Positions 26,667-35,876 of a stretch of DNA of 64,000 nt are shown here, one piece after another. Made by a program: the position numbers and the translations under genes. Positions within the stretch are counted from its first letter, which is position 1; every line of letters starts with the position of its first letter. Source of the stretch: Sphingomonas sp. LY29 (GTDB lineage: Bacteria > Pseudomonadota > Alphaproteobacteria > Sphingomonadales > Sphingomonadaceae); contig NZ_CP141587.1 in the NCBI RefSeq assembly GCF_035593985.1, positions 1,364,001 to 1,428,000 on the forward strand. Direction: 5' to 3'. Below the pieces are notes generated by a model. It was not told the origin of the DNA. It worked only from the letters and a program-made list of their open reading frames with translations, and ran no database searches.

Positions 26667-28724
26667 ATGTTTTCCAAGCCCCGTCCGTCGCGCATCGCCC
26701 TATTCCTGGTGAGCGCATCCCTGCCGCTTTCCGCCGCTAGCGCCGACGAGGGCATGTGGACCTTCGACGCCTTTCCCGCCGCGCGGATGAAGGCGGCGTA
26801 CGGATGGGCGCCCGACCAGGCGTGGCTCGACCGCACCCGCGCCGCCGCGGTTCGCCTGACCGGCGGCTGCTCGGCCAGCTTCGTGTCGGCCACCGGGCTG
26901 ATCCTGACCAACCACCACTGCGTCGCGACCTGCCTCGAAGAAAATTCGACCGCGGCCGACAACATCCTCGCCAACGGCTTCACGGCCCGCACGCGTGAGC
27001 AGGAGCGCAAGTGCGCCGGCCAGCAGGCGGAGGTCGTCACTTCGATCCGCGACGTGACGCAGCAGGTGCGCGGCGGAGTCGGCAATGCCAAGGGCGAGGC
27101 CGCGGTCCGTGCCCGCGCCGCGCTCATCGCCACGATCGAAAAGGCGGGCTGCCCCGACACCGCCACGACGCGCTGCCAGGTCGTCGGCCTCTACGGCGGG
27201 GGCCAGTACAAGCTCTACACCTATCGCAAATATTCGGACGTCCGCATCTCTTGGGCGCCCGAGGCGCAGGCCGCTCAGTTCGGCGGCGACCCCGACAACT
27301 TCAACTTCCCGCGCTACTCGATGGATGCGGCCTTCCTGCGTGCTTACGAGAACGGCCGTCCGGTCGCGACCCCGCAGCACCTGGTCTGGGACCCGCGTGC
27401 GCCGGTCGATGGCGAGGCGACCTTCGTCGTCGGCAACCCCGGATCGACCGCCCGCCTGCAGACCCAGGCACAGCTCGCCTTCCAGCGCGAAGTCGCGTTG
27501 CCGATCACCCTGTCGACGCTGTCCGAGCTTCGCGGGCGCCTGATCGCCGCCATGGCGCAGAGCCCCGAGCGCAAGCGCGAGGGCGCGGAAACGCTCGGCG
27601 GGATCGAGAACAGCCTCAAGGTCCAGATCGGCCGCGTGAAGGCGCTCAACGACCCCGCGTTCACGTCGAAGCTTGCCGCGACCGAGGCCGACCTCAAGCG
27701 CCGCAGCGCCGGCAATGCCGCGATTGGCGATCCGTGGGCCGACGTCAGCCAGGCGGTGACCGCCTATCGCGACCTCTACCTCCCGTACCGCTTCGTGTCG
27801 CCGGGCGGCGACCTGTTCGCTTATGCGCAGACGCTGGTCCGCGCCGCCGAGGAACGCGGTAAGCCCAATGGCGAGCGGCTCCCCGGCTTCAGCGACAGTG
27901 CGCTGCCGCTGGTCGAGAAGCAGTTGCTCGACGCACGCCCAGTCACCCCGTGGCTGGACCAGCTTCAGCTTGAATGGTCGTTGTCGAAGGCACGCGAATA
28001 TCTGGGCGCGGACTCGCCCGACACGAAGCTGCTGCTCGGCCGCGAATCGCCCGAGGCGCTGGCGGCGCGGCTCGTCGCGGGTACGCGTTTGGCCGACCCG
28101 GCCTATCGCAAGCAATTGTTCGACGGCGGCCGCCGCGCGATCGAGGCGTCGAAGGACCCGATGATCGTCTATGCCCGCCGCATCGACGACCGCGATCGCC
28201 AGCTCCAGAAGCTGGTCGACGAACGCTACAGCGCCCCGCTGACCGCCGCGGGCGCACGCCTGTCGGACGCCCGCTTCGCGGCCTATGGCGACAGCGTCTA
28301 TCCCGACGCGACCTTCACGCTGCGCATCAGCTACGGCAAGGTCGAAGGCTGGCGCGAGAATGGGCGCAACGTCCCGACGCGCACGGTCATGGGCGGCACC
28401 TTCGATCGTGCCACCGGCGCCGACCCGTTTGACCTTCCCAAGGGGTTCGAAGCCAACGCCCGCCGGATCGATCGTCGCGCAACCTATGATTTCGTGACCA
28501 CCAACGACATCATCGGCGGCAATTCGGGATCGCCCGTGATCGACCGTCGCGGCCGCGTGATCGGCGCCGCGTTCGACGGCAACATTCACAGCCTTGGCGG
28601 CAACTACGGCTATGACGGTACGCTCAACCGCACCGTCGTCGTGTCGACCGACGCGGTGCAGGAAGCCCTGGAGAAGATCTACCCGGCGCCAAACCTCGTC
28701 GCCGAACTGCGCGGCGGCCGCTAA
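26667..28724 (+). CDS. S46 family dipeptidyl-peptidase, Gly-type (DPP7-like)
   Basis: 685 residues. Signal peptide ending near SAASADEG. Family marks: TNHHC (H83/H84), GGDPDNFNFPRY (putative catalytic Asp region), and GGNSGSPV with S620 as nucleophile. Such enzymes release dipeptides from the N-terminus of peptides in the periplasm. The residue matching DPP7/DPP11 position 673 appears to be Gly638 (AFDGN), as in DPP7 and DAP BII, which prefer hydrophobic P1 residues. Strong ribosome site AGGAGGAG ten bases before ATG. First of a tandem pair. Confidence 0.93.
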   Translation: MFSKPRPSRIALFLVSASLPLSAASADEGMWTFDAFPAARMKAAYGWAPDQAWLDRTRAAAVRLTGGCSASFVSATGLILTNHHCVATCLEENSTAADNILANGFTARTREQERKCAGQQAEVVTSIRDVTQQVRGGVGNAKGEAAVRARAALIATIEKAGCPDTATTRCQVVGLYGGGQYKLYTYRKYSDVRISWAPEAQAAQFGGDPDNFNFPRYSMDAAFLRAYENGRPVATPQHLVWDPRAPVDGEATFVVGNPGSTARLQTQAQLAFQREVALPITLSTLSELRGRLIAAMAQSPERKREGAETLGGIENSLKVQIGRVKALNDPAFTSKLAATEADLKRRSAGNAAIGDPWADVSQAVTAYRDLYLPYRFVSPGGDLFAYAQTLVRAAEERGKPNGERLPGFSDSALPLVEKQLLDARPVTPWLDQLQLEWSLSKAREYLGADSPDTKLLLGRESPEALAARLVAGTRLADPAYRKQLFDGGRRAIEASKDPMIVYARRIDDRDRQLQKLVDERYSAPLTAAGARLSDARFAAYGDSVYPDATFTLRISYGKVEGWRENGRNVPTRTVMGGTFDRATGADPFDLPKGFEANARRIDRRATYDFVTTNDIIGGNSGSPVIDRRGRVIGAAFDGNIHSLGGNYGYDGTLNRTVVVSTDAVQEALEKIYPAPNLVAELRGGR

Positions 28725-28735
28725 GCCACGGCATT

Positions 28736-28764
28736 GCGGGTCCGGCGCCGGTCGCCGGACCCGC
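28736..28764 (+). terminator. Strong stem-loop between the two S46 genes
   Basis: Perfect 12-bp stem (GCGGGTCCGGCG / CGCCGGACCCGC) with a 5-base loop, starting 12 bases after the first S46 stop. The T-run after it is weak (TCTTCATT), so it may only partly terminate or may protect the upstream mRNA end; the second S46 gene starts 23 bases later. Confidence 0.6.
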
Positions 28765-28787
28765 TCTTCATTGTGACGGAGTTTCCC

Positions 28788-30821
28788 ATGTCGCGTCTTG
28801 CCCTGTTCCTCGCCGGAATCTCGCTCCCGCTCGCCGCCGCAAAGGCTGACGAGGGCATGTGGACCTTCGATGCCTTTCCCGCCGCCAAGTTCCGCGACGC
28901 ATACGGCTGGTCGCCCGACCAGGCATGGCTCGACCGCGTGCGGCTCGCCTCGGTCAAGGTCGCGGGCTGCTCGTCGGCATTCGTGTCGTCCAACGGGCTG
29001 CTGCTGACCAATCACCATTGCGCAGTGTCCTGCCTCCAGGACGTCTCGGACAAGGGCAACGACTTCCTCGCCAACGGCTTCACTGCCCGCGCGACCGCGC
29101 AGGAAAAGATGTGCCCCGGCATGCAGGCCGAAGTTGTAACCGCGATCCGCGACGTGACCGGCGACGTCAAAAGCGCGATCGGCGGCGCGACCGGCGAAGC
29201 GGCGGTGAAGGCGCGCAACGCCGCCATCGCGGCGATCGAGAAAGCAGGCTGCGCCGATACCAAGACCACGCGCTGCCAAGTCGTCACGCTCTACGGCGGC
29301 GGCCAGTACAAGCTCTACACCAACCGCAAATATTCGGACGTGCGACTGGTCTGGGCGCCCGAGGCGGCGGCGCAGACCTTTGGCGGCGATCCCGACAATT
29401 ACAATTTCCCGCGTTACGCGCTCGATGCCTCGTTCCTGCGTGCCTATGAGAATGGTCGCCCGGTCGCGACGCCCAACCATTTGAAATGGACCGCGCGCGA
29501 GCCCAAGGCGGGCGAGCAGATCTTCGTCGTCGGCTATCCCGGCCAGACCGAGCGGATGCTGACGCTGAGCCAGTTCGCCTTCCAGCGCGAGGTCAACCTG
29601 CCGATCGAACTCGCCATCAACAGCGAGCTTCGCGGCCGCCTGATCGAGGCGATGGGCCAAAGCCCCGACAAGGCGCGCGAAGGCGAAGTCGCGTTGTTCG
29701 GGATCGAGAACAACCTCAAGCGCACCATCGGCCGCACCCGTGCGCTCGGCGATCCCGCTTTCTCCGCGATGCTGGCGCGCAACGAGGCCGAGTTGAAGCA
29801 GCGCAGCGCCGGCAATGCCGCGATCGGCGATCCCTGGGGAGAGATCGACAAGGCCGTCGCCGCGCTGCGCACGATCGACACCGAGCGTCGCTTCTCGCGG
29901 CCGTCGGGCGACCTCATGTCCTACGCCATCCGCCTGGTCCGCGCGGGCGAGGAGCGCGCCAAGCCAAACGGCGAGCGACTGCCCGGCTACAATGACAGCG
30001 CGCTGCCGCTGCTCGAAAAGCAGCTGACCGACGCGCGGCCGACCTATCCGTGGCTGGAGAAGCTTCGGGTTGAATGGTCGCTGCTGAAGGCGCGCGAATA
30101 TCTCGGCGCCGACCATGCGCAGACCCGTCTGCTGATCGGCAAGGAATCGCCCAAGGGCATCGCCGAACGCCTCGTGTCGGGGACGCGGCTGGGCGACGCC
30201 GCGGTGCGCAAGGCACTGTGGGACGGCGGCGCGGCGGCCATTGCCGCCTCGACCGACCCCATGATCGTCTACGCTCGCGCGATCGATGCCAATGACCGGC
30301 GCCTGCAAAAGGCTTATGACGAGCGCGTCGACGGCCCGCTCACCGCCGCGCGCGCCAAGCTCGCCGACGCTCGCTTCGCCGCTTTCGGTGCCTCGAGCTA
30401 TCCCGATGCGACCGGAACGCTGCGCATCACCTACGGCAAGGTCGGCGGCTGGACCGAGAATGGCGCGACGACCGATTATCGCACGCGCTGGGCAGGCGCG
30501 TTCGACCGCGCGACCGGCTCCGAGCCGTTCAAGCTGGCGCCCGCGATTCTCGCCAACAAGGGCAAGCTCAATTTCGATGGCACGCTCGACTTCATCTACG
30601 CCGCTGACACGATCGGTGGAAATTCGGGGTCGCCGGTGATCGATCGCAACGCCAACATCATCGGCGCCAATTTCGACCGCAACCTGCCGGGCCTTCGTAA
30701 CGATTATGCCTATGATCTGACGATGGCACGCTCGATCGCGGTGTCGACCGCGGCGATCGAACAGGCGCTGACCAAGGTTTATCCGGCGCCCGAGCTTCTG
30801 GCCGAGCTCAAGCGCAAGTGA
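28788..30821 (+). CDS. S46 family dipeptidyl-peptidase, Arg-type (DPP11-like)
   Basis: 677 residues, tandem paralogue of the preceding gene with the same start of the mature protein (DEGMWTFDAFPAA). Signal peptide ending near AAAKADEG. TNHHC (H76/H77), GGDPDNYNFPRY and GGNSGSPV (S613) are conserved. At the position matching DPP7/DPP11 residue 673 it has Arg631 (NFDRN), the residue that gives DPP11 its preference for Asp/Glu at P1. It thus probably complements the first copy in peptide use. Convergent with the cfa-like gene, three bases apart. Confidence 0.93.
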   Translation: MSRLALFLAGISLPLAAAKADEGMWTFDAFPAAKFRDAYGWSPDQAWLDRVRLASVKVAGCSSAFVSSNGLLLTNHHCAVSCLQDVSDKGNDFLANGFTARATAQEKMCPGMQAEVVTAIRDVTGDVKSAIGGATGEAAVKARNAAIAAIEKAGCADTKTTRCQVVTLYGGGQYKLYTNRKYSDVRLVWAPEAAAQTFGGDPDNYNFPRYALDASFLRAYENGRPVATPNHLKWTAREPKAGEQIFVVGYPGQTERMLTLSQFAFQREVNLPIELAINSELRGRLIEAMGQSPDKAREGEVALFGIENNLKRTIGRTRALGDPAFSAMLARNEAELKQRSAGNAAIGDPWGEIDKAVAALRTIDTERRFSRPSGDLMSYAIRLVRAGEERAKPNGERLPGYNDSALPLLEKQLTDARPTYPWLEKLRVEWSLLKAREYLGADHAQTRLLIGKESPKGIAERLVSGTRLGDAAVRKALWDGGAAAIAASTDPMIVYARAIDANDRRLQKAYDERVDGPLTAARAKLADARFAAFGASSYPDATGTLRITYGKVGGWTENGATTDYRTRWAGAFDRATGSEPFKLAPAILANKGKLNFDGTLDFIYAADTIGGNSGSPVIDRNANIIGANFDRNLPGLRNDYAYDLTMARSIAVSTAAIEQALTKVYPAPELLAELKRK

Positions 30822-30824
30822 GGG

Positions 30825-32045
30825 TCAGGAGGCGCGGTACCGCGCCTCCGCCTCCGCCATATAGTCGCGGGTGATCGGAATCGCGCGGCGGCTGCGAACG
30901 TACTGGACCTGGTAATTGCACCCGGTCCCGTGTTCGAACATGACGATCCCGCCGGCGAGGTAGAATTCCCACATCCGGTAGAACCGGTCGTCGTAGATGG
31001 CGACGATCTCGTCCTTGCGGGCCGCGCAGCGGTCGAGCCAGTGCTCCAACGTGTAGGCGTAATGCAGGCGCAGGACCTCCACGTCCGACACGATCATCCG
31101 CGCTTTCTCCGACGACGACCCCATCTGCGCCAGGCTGGGGATGTGATAGCCCGGGAAGATCCACTTGTCGGTGAAGGGATCGGGCTTCCCCGCGCCGCCC
31201 AGCTTCCCGATCGTATGCAGCAGCATCACCCCGTCGTCGGCGAGCAAGCGGGAGGCGTGCGAATAGAATTCGTCGTAATGCGCCGCGCCGACATGTTCGA
31301 ACATGCCGACCGACACGATCCGGTCGAATGTCGCATCGACGTGGCGATAGTCGATCAGCTCGAACCGAATTTGATCGCTGACGCCTTCGCGCGCGGCCCA
31401 AGCGGTCGCATAGGCATGCTGCTCCTTCGACAGCGTAACGCCGAGCACGTCGACCCCCGCCACCCGATGCAGGTAGATCGCCAGCCCGCCCCAGCCGCAC
31501 CCGATGTCGAGCACCCGCTGGCCCGGCCTCAGCTCCAGCTTGGCAGCGATGTGCGCCAGCTTCAGCCGCTGCGCTTCCTCCAGCCCGATGTCGGGCGTCG
31601 GGAAGTAGCCGCAGCTATATTGCCGCCACGGATCGAGGAACAGGTCGTACAGTCGGTCGTCGAGGTCGTAGTGATGCGCGACATTGCGCTGCGCCGCGAC
31701 CGGCTTGTTCGACTTGAACAGGCGTTTGACGAAGCCGAAGCCGCGCTTCGTCATCGCGGTCTTGCCGCGCTTGCCCCCGTCTTCCCACGGGTTCGATCCG
31801 ACGACGATCCGCAGCAGGTCGAGCATCGTTCCCTGCTCGATCACCAGGCGACCGTCCATGTACAGTTCGCCAAGCTTGAGGCGGGGGTGCCTAACCAGCT
31901 GTGCAAGCGCGGTGCGGTCGGTGAAGCGGATCGTTACTTCCTCCGCACCGCCGGGCCCAAAGGTTTCGCTGCTGCCATCCGGCAGGCGAAGCGTCACTCG
32001 GCCACGTTTGACTAGCGGAGCGGCGAGGCGGCGGATCATCGACAT
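30825..32045 (-). CDS. cfa: Cyclopropane-fatty-acyl-phospholipid synthase family methyltransferase
   Basis: 406 residues from ATG 32045 (an ATG two codons later is possible; the frame is open upstream). SAM motif VLDIGCGWGG (178-187), preceded by NVAHHYDLDDRLYDLFLD and followed by GMFEHVG, as in CFA synthases. The N-terminal domain (about 1-110) matches the SCP2-like lipid domain of the family. It methylates unsaturated acyl chains of membrane lipids, or carries out a related lipid methylation; the exact product is not settled by sequence. Confidence 0.88.
   Translation of the reverse strand: MSMIRRLAAPLVKRGRVTLRLPDGSSETFGPGGAEEVTIRFTDRTALAQLVRHPRLKLGELYMDGRLVIEQGTMLDLLRIVVGSNPWEDGGKRGKTAMTKRGFGFVKRLFKSNKPVAAQRNVAHHYDLDDRLYDLFLDPWRQYSCGYFPTPDIGLEEAQRLKLAHIAAKLELRPGQRVLDIGCGWGGLAIYLHRVAGVDVLGVTLSKEQHAYATAWAAREGVSDQIRFELIDYRHVDATFDRIVSVGMFEHVGAAHYDEFYSHASRLLADDGVMLLHTIGKLGGAGKPDPFTDKWIFPGYHIPSLAQMGSSSEKARMIVSDVEVLRLHYAYTLEHWLDRCAARKDEIVAIYDDRFYRMWEFYLAGGIVMFEHGTGCNYQVQYVRSRRAIPITRDYMAEAEARYRAS
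30828..30849. other. Perfect 22-bp palindrome at the convergent ends of S46 and cfa genes
   Basis: GGAGGCGCGGT and its exact reverse complement ACCGCGCCTCC abut, inside the last codons of the cfa-like gene and 7 bases after the S46 stop. It can form a hairpin on either transcript and may serve as a termination or mRNA-end structure, although no T-run follows. Confidence 0.55.
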
Positions 32046-32084
32046 GACGGAAGACTGGCACGTCCCCCGCGCGCCGCGCAAGCG

Positions 32085-32843
32085 TCAGCCGTACGCGCGC
32101 ACGAAGAAGACGATCGCGGTGGCTCCGGTCACAAGCAGCGTCCACACGCGCACGGCGGCGGGGGCCAGCCGCTTGCCGACGTGGGCGCCGACCCAACCGC
32201 CGGCGACGCTTCCCACCAGCATCGGCACGCACGCCCACCACGTTACCATTCCCGCCGCGACGAACACGATCGCCGCCGCCGCATTGGCGACCGCCAGCAT
32301 CATCGTGCGCGGCGCGAACAAGCTGCGCGGGTCGCGCCCGGCAAGCAGGCCGTAGGTCGCGGTCATCATCAGCCCGACCCCGCCGCCGAAATAGCCGCCG
32401 TAGATGCCGAGGAGCACCTGCACGACCAGCAGCGTGCCCGTTCCGATGCTTACCCGCGAAGCAAGCCAGTCGGACGCGCGCTTGCCGAACGCCAGCAGGA
32501 CGAAGGCGTAGAGCACCAGCCACGGCACGATCACATCGAAGGTCGATGCAGGCGTGATCACCAGTAGCAGGCTGCCGACGAATCCCGACACGAACGTCAC
32601 CGCCGCGATCACGCGCCAGTCGAGCGTTCCGACCGGACCCAATTCATCGCGAAGCGTCCATGCGCTCGTCGCAGCGCCGGGCAGCAGCGCGACATTGCTG
32701 GTCGCATTAGCGACGTTGGCGGGAAGCCCGAGCGCGAGCAGCACCGGGAGCGTCGCGAATGTGCCTCCGCCCGCCAGCGCATTCATTGCGCCGCCGACCA
32801 ACCCTGCGGCGGCGGCGAGCAGCATCAGCCACGGATCGATCAA
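32085..32843 (-). CDS. Sulfite exporter TauE/SafE family membrane protein
   Basis: 252 residues, about eight membrane segments, with GLVGGAMNALAGGGTF in the first repeat and GIYGGYFGGGVGLMM in the second, the twin glycine-rich marks of the TSUP family. Transport of sulfite, sulfoacetate or related anions is known for some members; the substrate is unknown here. TTG 32843 is chosen because it overlaps the stop of the MpaB-like gene (TTGA); the frame is open much further upstream inside that gene. Confidence 0.86.
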   Translation of the reverse strand: MIDPWLMLLAAAAGLVGGAMNALAGGGTFATLPVLLALGLPANVANATSNVALLPGAATSAWTLRDELGPVGTLDWRVIAAVTFVSGFVGSLLLVITPASTFDVIVPWLVLYAFVLLAFGKRASDWLASRVSIGTGTLLVVQVLLGIYGGYFGGGVGLMMTATYGLLAGRDPRSLFAPRTMMLAVANAAAAIVFVAAGMVTWWACVPMLVGSVAGGWVGAHVGKRLAPAAVRVWTLLVTGATAIVFFVRAYG

Positions 32844-33670
32844 CGTGGCCCGCCGCTGAAAGCCCAGCGAAGCGTCCGCGCGGTGCCCAACGTCGCCAAG
32901 CGAACCGCAGGGGTCGAGAGCGGCGGCCGTCGCAGCCCGTGCATCGCTCGCGCCCAGGCCGGCATCAGGTCGACCGCGGCGGCCATGACCAGCGCCTGCA
33001 CCGGCGCTTCGCTCTTCCGCGCTGCCGGCGCCTTCAAAACGAGGTCGCGAAACTGGCGCGTTCGATCGTCGGTCTGGAGTTCCGAGCGCACCGCCGCGAC
33101 GAACTCCTCGGCCGCGCTGCGACTCTTCGGGACCTCGGTCCCGCCGAGCGCCTCGGCGATACCGGCGACCTCGGCAAAATAGCGGTCCTGGTCGGCCATC
33201 GTCATCTGTGGCTCGCCGAAGCGGCGCCACGCATCGAGAAAGTGGATCGAGCCCGCGACGTGGATCCAGTTGAGCAGATGCGGATCGTCGGCGCGATAGG
33301 CGCGACCGTCGGGCAAGGTCCCGACGACATGAGAATGCACCATGCGCACCCGTTCGATCGCCGCCTTGGCCTGGTCGCGTTCGCCATAGGTGGTGATGGC
33401 GATGAAGCGAGCGGTCATGCGCAGGCGGCCAAGCTGGTCGCTGGCGACCTTGCTATGGTCCCACACACCGCCAAGCGCGAGCGGGTGAAGCATTTCGACG
33501 AGCAATGCGGCGATCCCGCCGACCATCATCGTGGTGACGTCGCCGTGCACGCGCCACGCGACGCTGTCGGGCGGAAGCAGCGCGTTGTCGGATCGCTGGA
33601 TCGGCTGCTGGCCGGCGGCGCGATCGTTGAAGCGATCGCGGACGCGTTCGACCAAGTAGCGCCGGATCAT
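32840..33670 (-). CDS. MpaB-like oxygenase family protein (DUF2236)
   Basis: 276 residues from the ATG overlapping the rlmN stop. DUF2236-type features: [20 protein letters not shown] near residue 40, [12 protein letters not shown], and [11 protein letters not shown] followed by [10 protein letters not shown]. Characterised relatives (latex-clearing protein, MpaB) are haem or membrane oxygenases, but most bacterial members are uncharacterised. Coupled to rlmN upstream and tauE downstream. Confidence 0.83.
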   Translation of the reverse strand: MIRRYLVERVRDRFNDRAAGQQPIQRSDNALLPPDSVAWRVHGDVTTMMVGGIAALLVEMLHPLALGGVWDHSKVASDQLGRLRMTARFIAITTYGERDQAKAAIERVRMVHSHVVGTLPDGRAYRADDPHLLNWIHVAGSIHFLDAWRRFGEPQMTMADQDRYFAEVAGIAEALGGTEVPKSRSAAEEFVAAVRSELQTDDRTRQFRDLVLKAPAARKSEAPVQALVMAAAVDLMPAWARAMHGLRRPPLSTPAVRLATLGTARTLRWAFSGGPR

Positions 33671-34878
33671 TTGGCGTCGAGTGCGGCCAGCTTCTCTTCG
33701 GCCTGACGGTCGAGCTCGGCGCGGCTCTTCTTCTCTGCCGCGGTCTTCAGCTGACCGCAGGCCGCATCGATGTCGCGCCCGCGCGGGGTACGGACCGGCG
33801 CGGAAATGCCGGCCTCGAACACGATGTTTGAAAAGGCGCGAATACGCTCGGGCGTCGAGCATTCGTACGGGCTGCCGTCCCACGGATTGAACGGGATCAG
33901 GTTGACCTTCGCGGGCAGGCGATACTGCTTGATCAGCCGCACCAGTTCGCGCGCGTCGGCGTCGCTGTCGTTCTTGTCCTTCAGCATCACATATTCGAAC
34001 GTGATGCGCCGCGCATTGTTGGCGCCGGGATAGTCGGCACACGCCTGAAGCAATTCCTCGATGCCGTACTTGCGGTTGAGCGGGACGATCTCATCGCGCA
34101 CTTCCTTCGTCACCGCGTGCAGCGAGACCGCGAGATTGACTCCAATTTCCTCGCCCGCGCGCGCCATCATCGGCACCACGCCGGAGGTCGACAGCGTGAT
34201 GCGACGCTTGCTGAGGCCGAGGCCATCACCATCCATCACGATCTTCAGCGCGTCGCGGACATGGTCGAAATTATAGAGCGGCTCGCCCATCCCCATCATC
34301 ACGATGTTGGTCAGCATCCGGCCATCGGGACTCGACGGCCATTCGCCCAGCGCATCGCGCGCCAGCATGACCTGCCCGACGATTTCGCCCGGATCGAGAT
34401 TGCGGACCAGCTTCATCGTGCCGGTGTGGCAGAAGCGGCAGTTGAGCGTGCAGCCGACCTGGCTCGACACGCATAGCGTTCCGCGGTCGGCGTCGGGAAT
34501 GAACACCATTTCGAAATCGTGGCCGTCGTGCGTCTGCAGCAACCACTTGCGCGTGCCGTCGGTCGACACCTGCGCCTCGACCACCGCCGGACGCGTGATC
34601 GAGAATTTCTCGGTCAGCCACCCGTGCTGCGCCTTGGCGATGTCGGTCATCGCCGAAAAGTCGCCGACGCCGCGATTGTAGATCCAGTGCCAGATCTGCT
34701 TGGCGCGAAGCTTGGCCTGCCTCGGTTCGAGCCCGGCGGCTTCGAGCGCCTCGCGAATTTTTTCGCGCGGCAGCCCGATCAGCTCGACACGGCCATCGGC
34801 ACGGGAAACCGCCGCGCGCGGAACGGGCACGGGGTCGACGGGGCCGGGAATCGGCATCAGGTTGGTATCGGCGCTCAT
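33667..34878 (-). CDS. rlmN: 23S rRNA (A2503-C2)/tRNA (A37) methyltransferase RlmN
   Basis: 403 residues; radical-SAM enzyme that methylates A2503 of 23S rRNA and A37 of some tRNAs. The 4Fe-4S ligands are C143, C147 and C150 (CTLNCRFC); MGMGEPLYN and the C-terminal catalytic cysteine in DIDAACGQL are present. An N-terminal extension of about 28 Pro-rich residues precedes the conserved start. The gap to the upstream 161-residue gene is 27 bases. Confidence 0.96.
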   Translation of the reverse strand: MSADTNLMPIPGPVDPVPVPRAAVSRADGRVELIGLPREKIREALEAAGLEPRQAKLRAKQIWHWIYNRGVGDFSAMTDIAKAQHGWLTEKFSITRPAVVEAQVSTDGTRKWLLQTHDGHDFEMVFIPDADRGTLCVSSQVGCTLNCRFCHTGTMKLVRNLDPGEIVGQVMLARDALGEWPSSPDGRMLTNIVMMGMGEPLYNFDHVRDALKIVMDGDGLGLSKRRITLSTSGVVPMMARAGEEIGVNLAVSLHAVTKEVRDEIVPLNRKYGIEELLQACADYPGANNARRITFEYVMLKDKNDSDADARELVRLIKQYRLPAKVNLIPFNPWDGSPYECSTPERIRAFSNIVFEAGISAPVRTPRGRDIDAACGQLKTAAEKKSRAELDRQAEEKLAALDAK

Positions 34879-34905
34879 GGTAAGGTGCGGCCCTTAGGGG
34901 AAAAA

Positions 34906-35391
34906 TCAGCGATTTGCCAGCCTCGCGGCACAGGTCGCGGCCGCATCGATCGCGAGCGGCGCGCCGTCGAGGCTATAGCGGTCGACGATGCGCCCGCCGC
35001 CCGGCCGTCGCGCCTCGACCCGCATCCCACCCGCGCTTCGCATCGCGGCAATGATCGCGCGTTCCTGCACGGCCCCACGGCTCCAAGCCCAATCGCCGCG
35101 CGACATGAGCAGGAAACGCTGATCGCCGACGACCATCTGAATCGTGGCGCCGGGGCGGGGCACCCATGACAGGCGAACCGCCAGCTGCCCCAAGCGCGGG
35201 CCGCCCGCGTCGAAGGACAGGCTGGCGCGCGCCGGCGGGCGATCCTTGGGCGGCGCCAGGATCGACCGCGCTGTCGCCTCGCACGTCCGTCCCTCCTGCA
35301 GCACCGCCCATTGCCCGCGCGCAGTCACCAGTTGCGGTGCAGCCGCGGCAGCGCTCGCAATCAGGCAGGACGCCAGGGCGACGCGCCTCAT
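34906..35391 (-). CDS. Exported unknown protein at the end of the Tad locus
   Basis: 161 residues with a signal peptide (ALASCLIASAAAAAP). Two cysteines (in GRTCEATA and ATCAARL) could form a disulfide. The size and the pattern of an exported protein with WVPRPGATIQMVVGDQRF resemble invasion-associated locus B (IalB)-like proteins, a weak match by eye. ATG 35391 overlaps the stop of the prepilin peptidase gene; a TTG one codon upstream is the alternative. Confidence 0.7.
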   Translation of the reverse strand: MRRVALASCLIASAAAAAPQLVTARGQWAVLQEGRTCEATARSILAPPKDRPPARASLSFDAGGPRLGQLAVRLSWVPRPGATIQMVVGDQRFLLMSRGDWAWSRGAVQERAIIAAMRSAGGMRVEARRPGGGRIVDRYSLDGAPLAIDAAATCAARLANR

Positions 35392-35876
35392 CAACGCAGC
35401 ATGCCAAACGACAGGGCAACGCCGGCAGCAATTGCTGAACCGTACGGAATACCCTCTTCACGACGGAGCGAGACGACCCGCGTGCGCGCGGTCGGGGGCC
35501 AAGGGAGGTGACGCACGGCGATCATGACAATGGTCACTAGCCCACCGACAATGGCCACCGCCACCAGCATCTTCCAGCCTGACGAAAGATCGAACCACAG
35601 TGCTGAGGCGGTGAGCAGTTTCACATCGCCGCCGCCCATCGCGCCGCGCACGAACAGCCACCAGCCGACGGCAAGGACGGACAACGCCAGAAGCATATTC
35701 TGCCACAGGCCGAGGGTCGGGCCTGCGACGATCGTCGCAACGATCGCCCCCGCCGCGACCGCGCCCGACAACCAATCCTCGATCTCCATTCGCCAGGTGT
35801 CTTCGACCGCCGATGCGGCCATGACCAGCAGGAGGAAAATTGCCAGCCACGCCGGGGCCAGCGCGGCCAAGTTCAA
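35391..35876 (-). CDS. cpaA: Tad prepilin peptidase CpaA
   Basis: 161 residues, five or so membrane helices, A24 peptidase. The two catalytic aspartates lie in AVEDTWRMEIEDWL and in GGGDVKLL. It cuts the leader of Flp pilins and TadE-like pseudopilins. TTG start overlaps the stop of the TPR gene (TTGA); no ATG fits the expected N-terminus. Confidence 0.9.
   Translation of the reverse strand: MNLAALAPAWLAIFLLLVMAASAVEDTWRMEIEDWLSGAVAAGAIVATIVAGPTLGLWQNMLLALSVLAVGWWLFVRGAMGGGDVKLLTASALWFDLSSGWKMLVAVAIVGGLVTIVMIAVRHLPWPPTARTRVVSLRREEGIPYGSAIAAGVALSFGMLR

Noticed and set aside
26700..30308. Very long open frame on the minus strand (about 1200 codons) opposite the S46 genes
   Set aside because: It is the mirror of two well-supported coding genes in GC-rich DNA. 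The peptide has shuffled Arg/Gly/Asp composition with no domain, signal or ribosome site.
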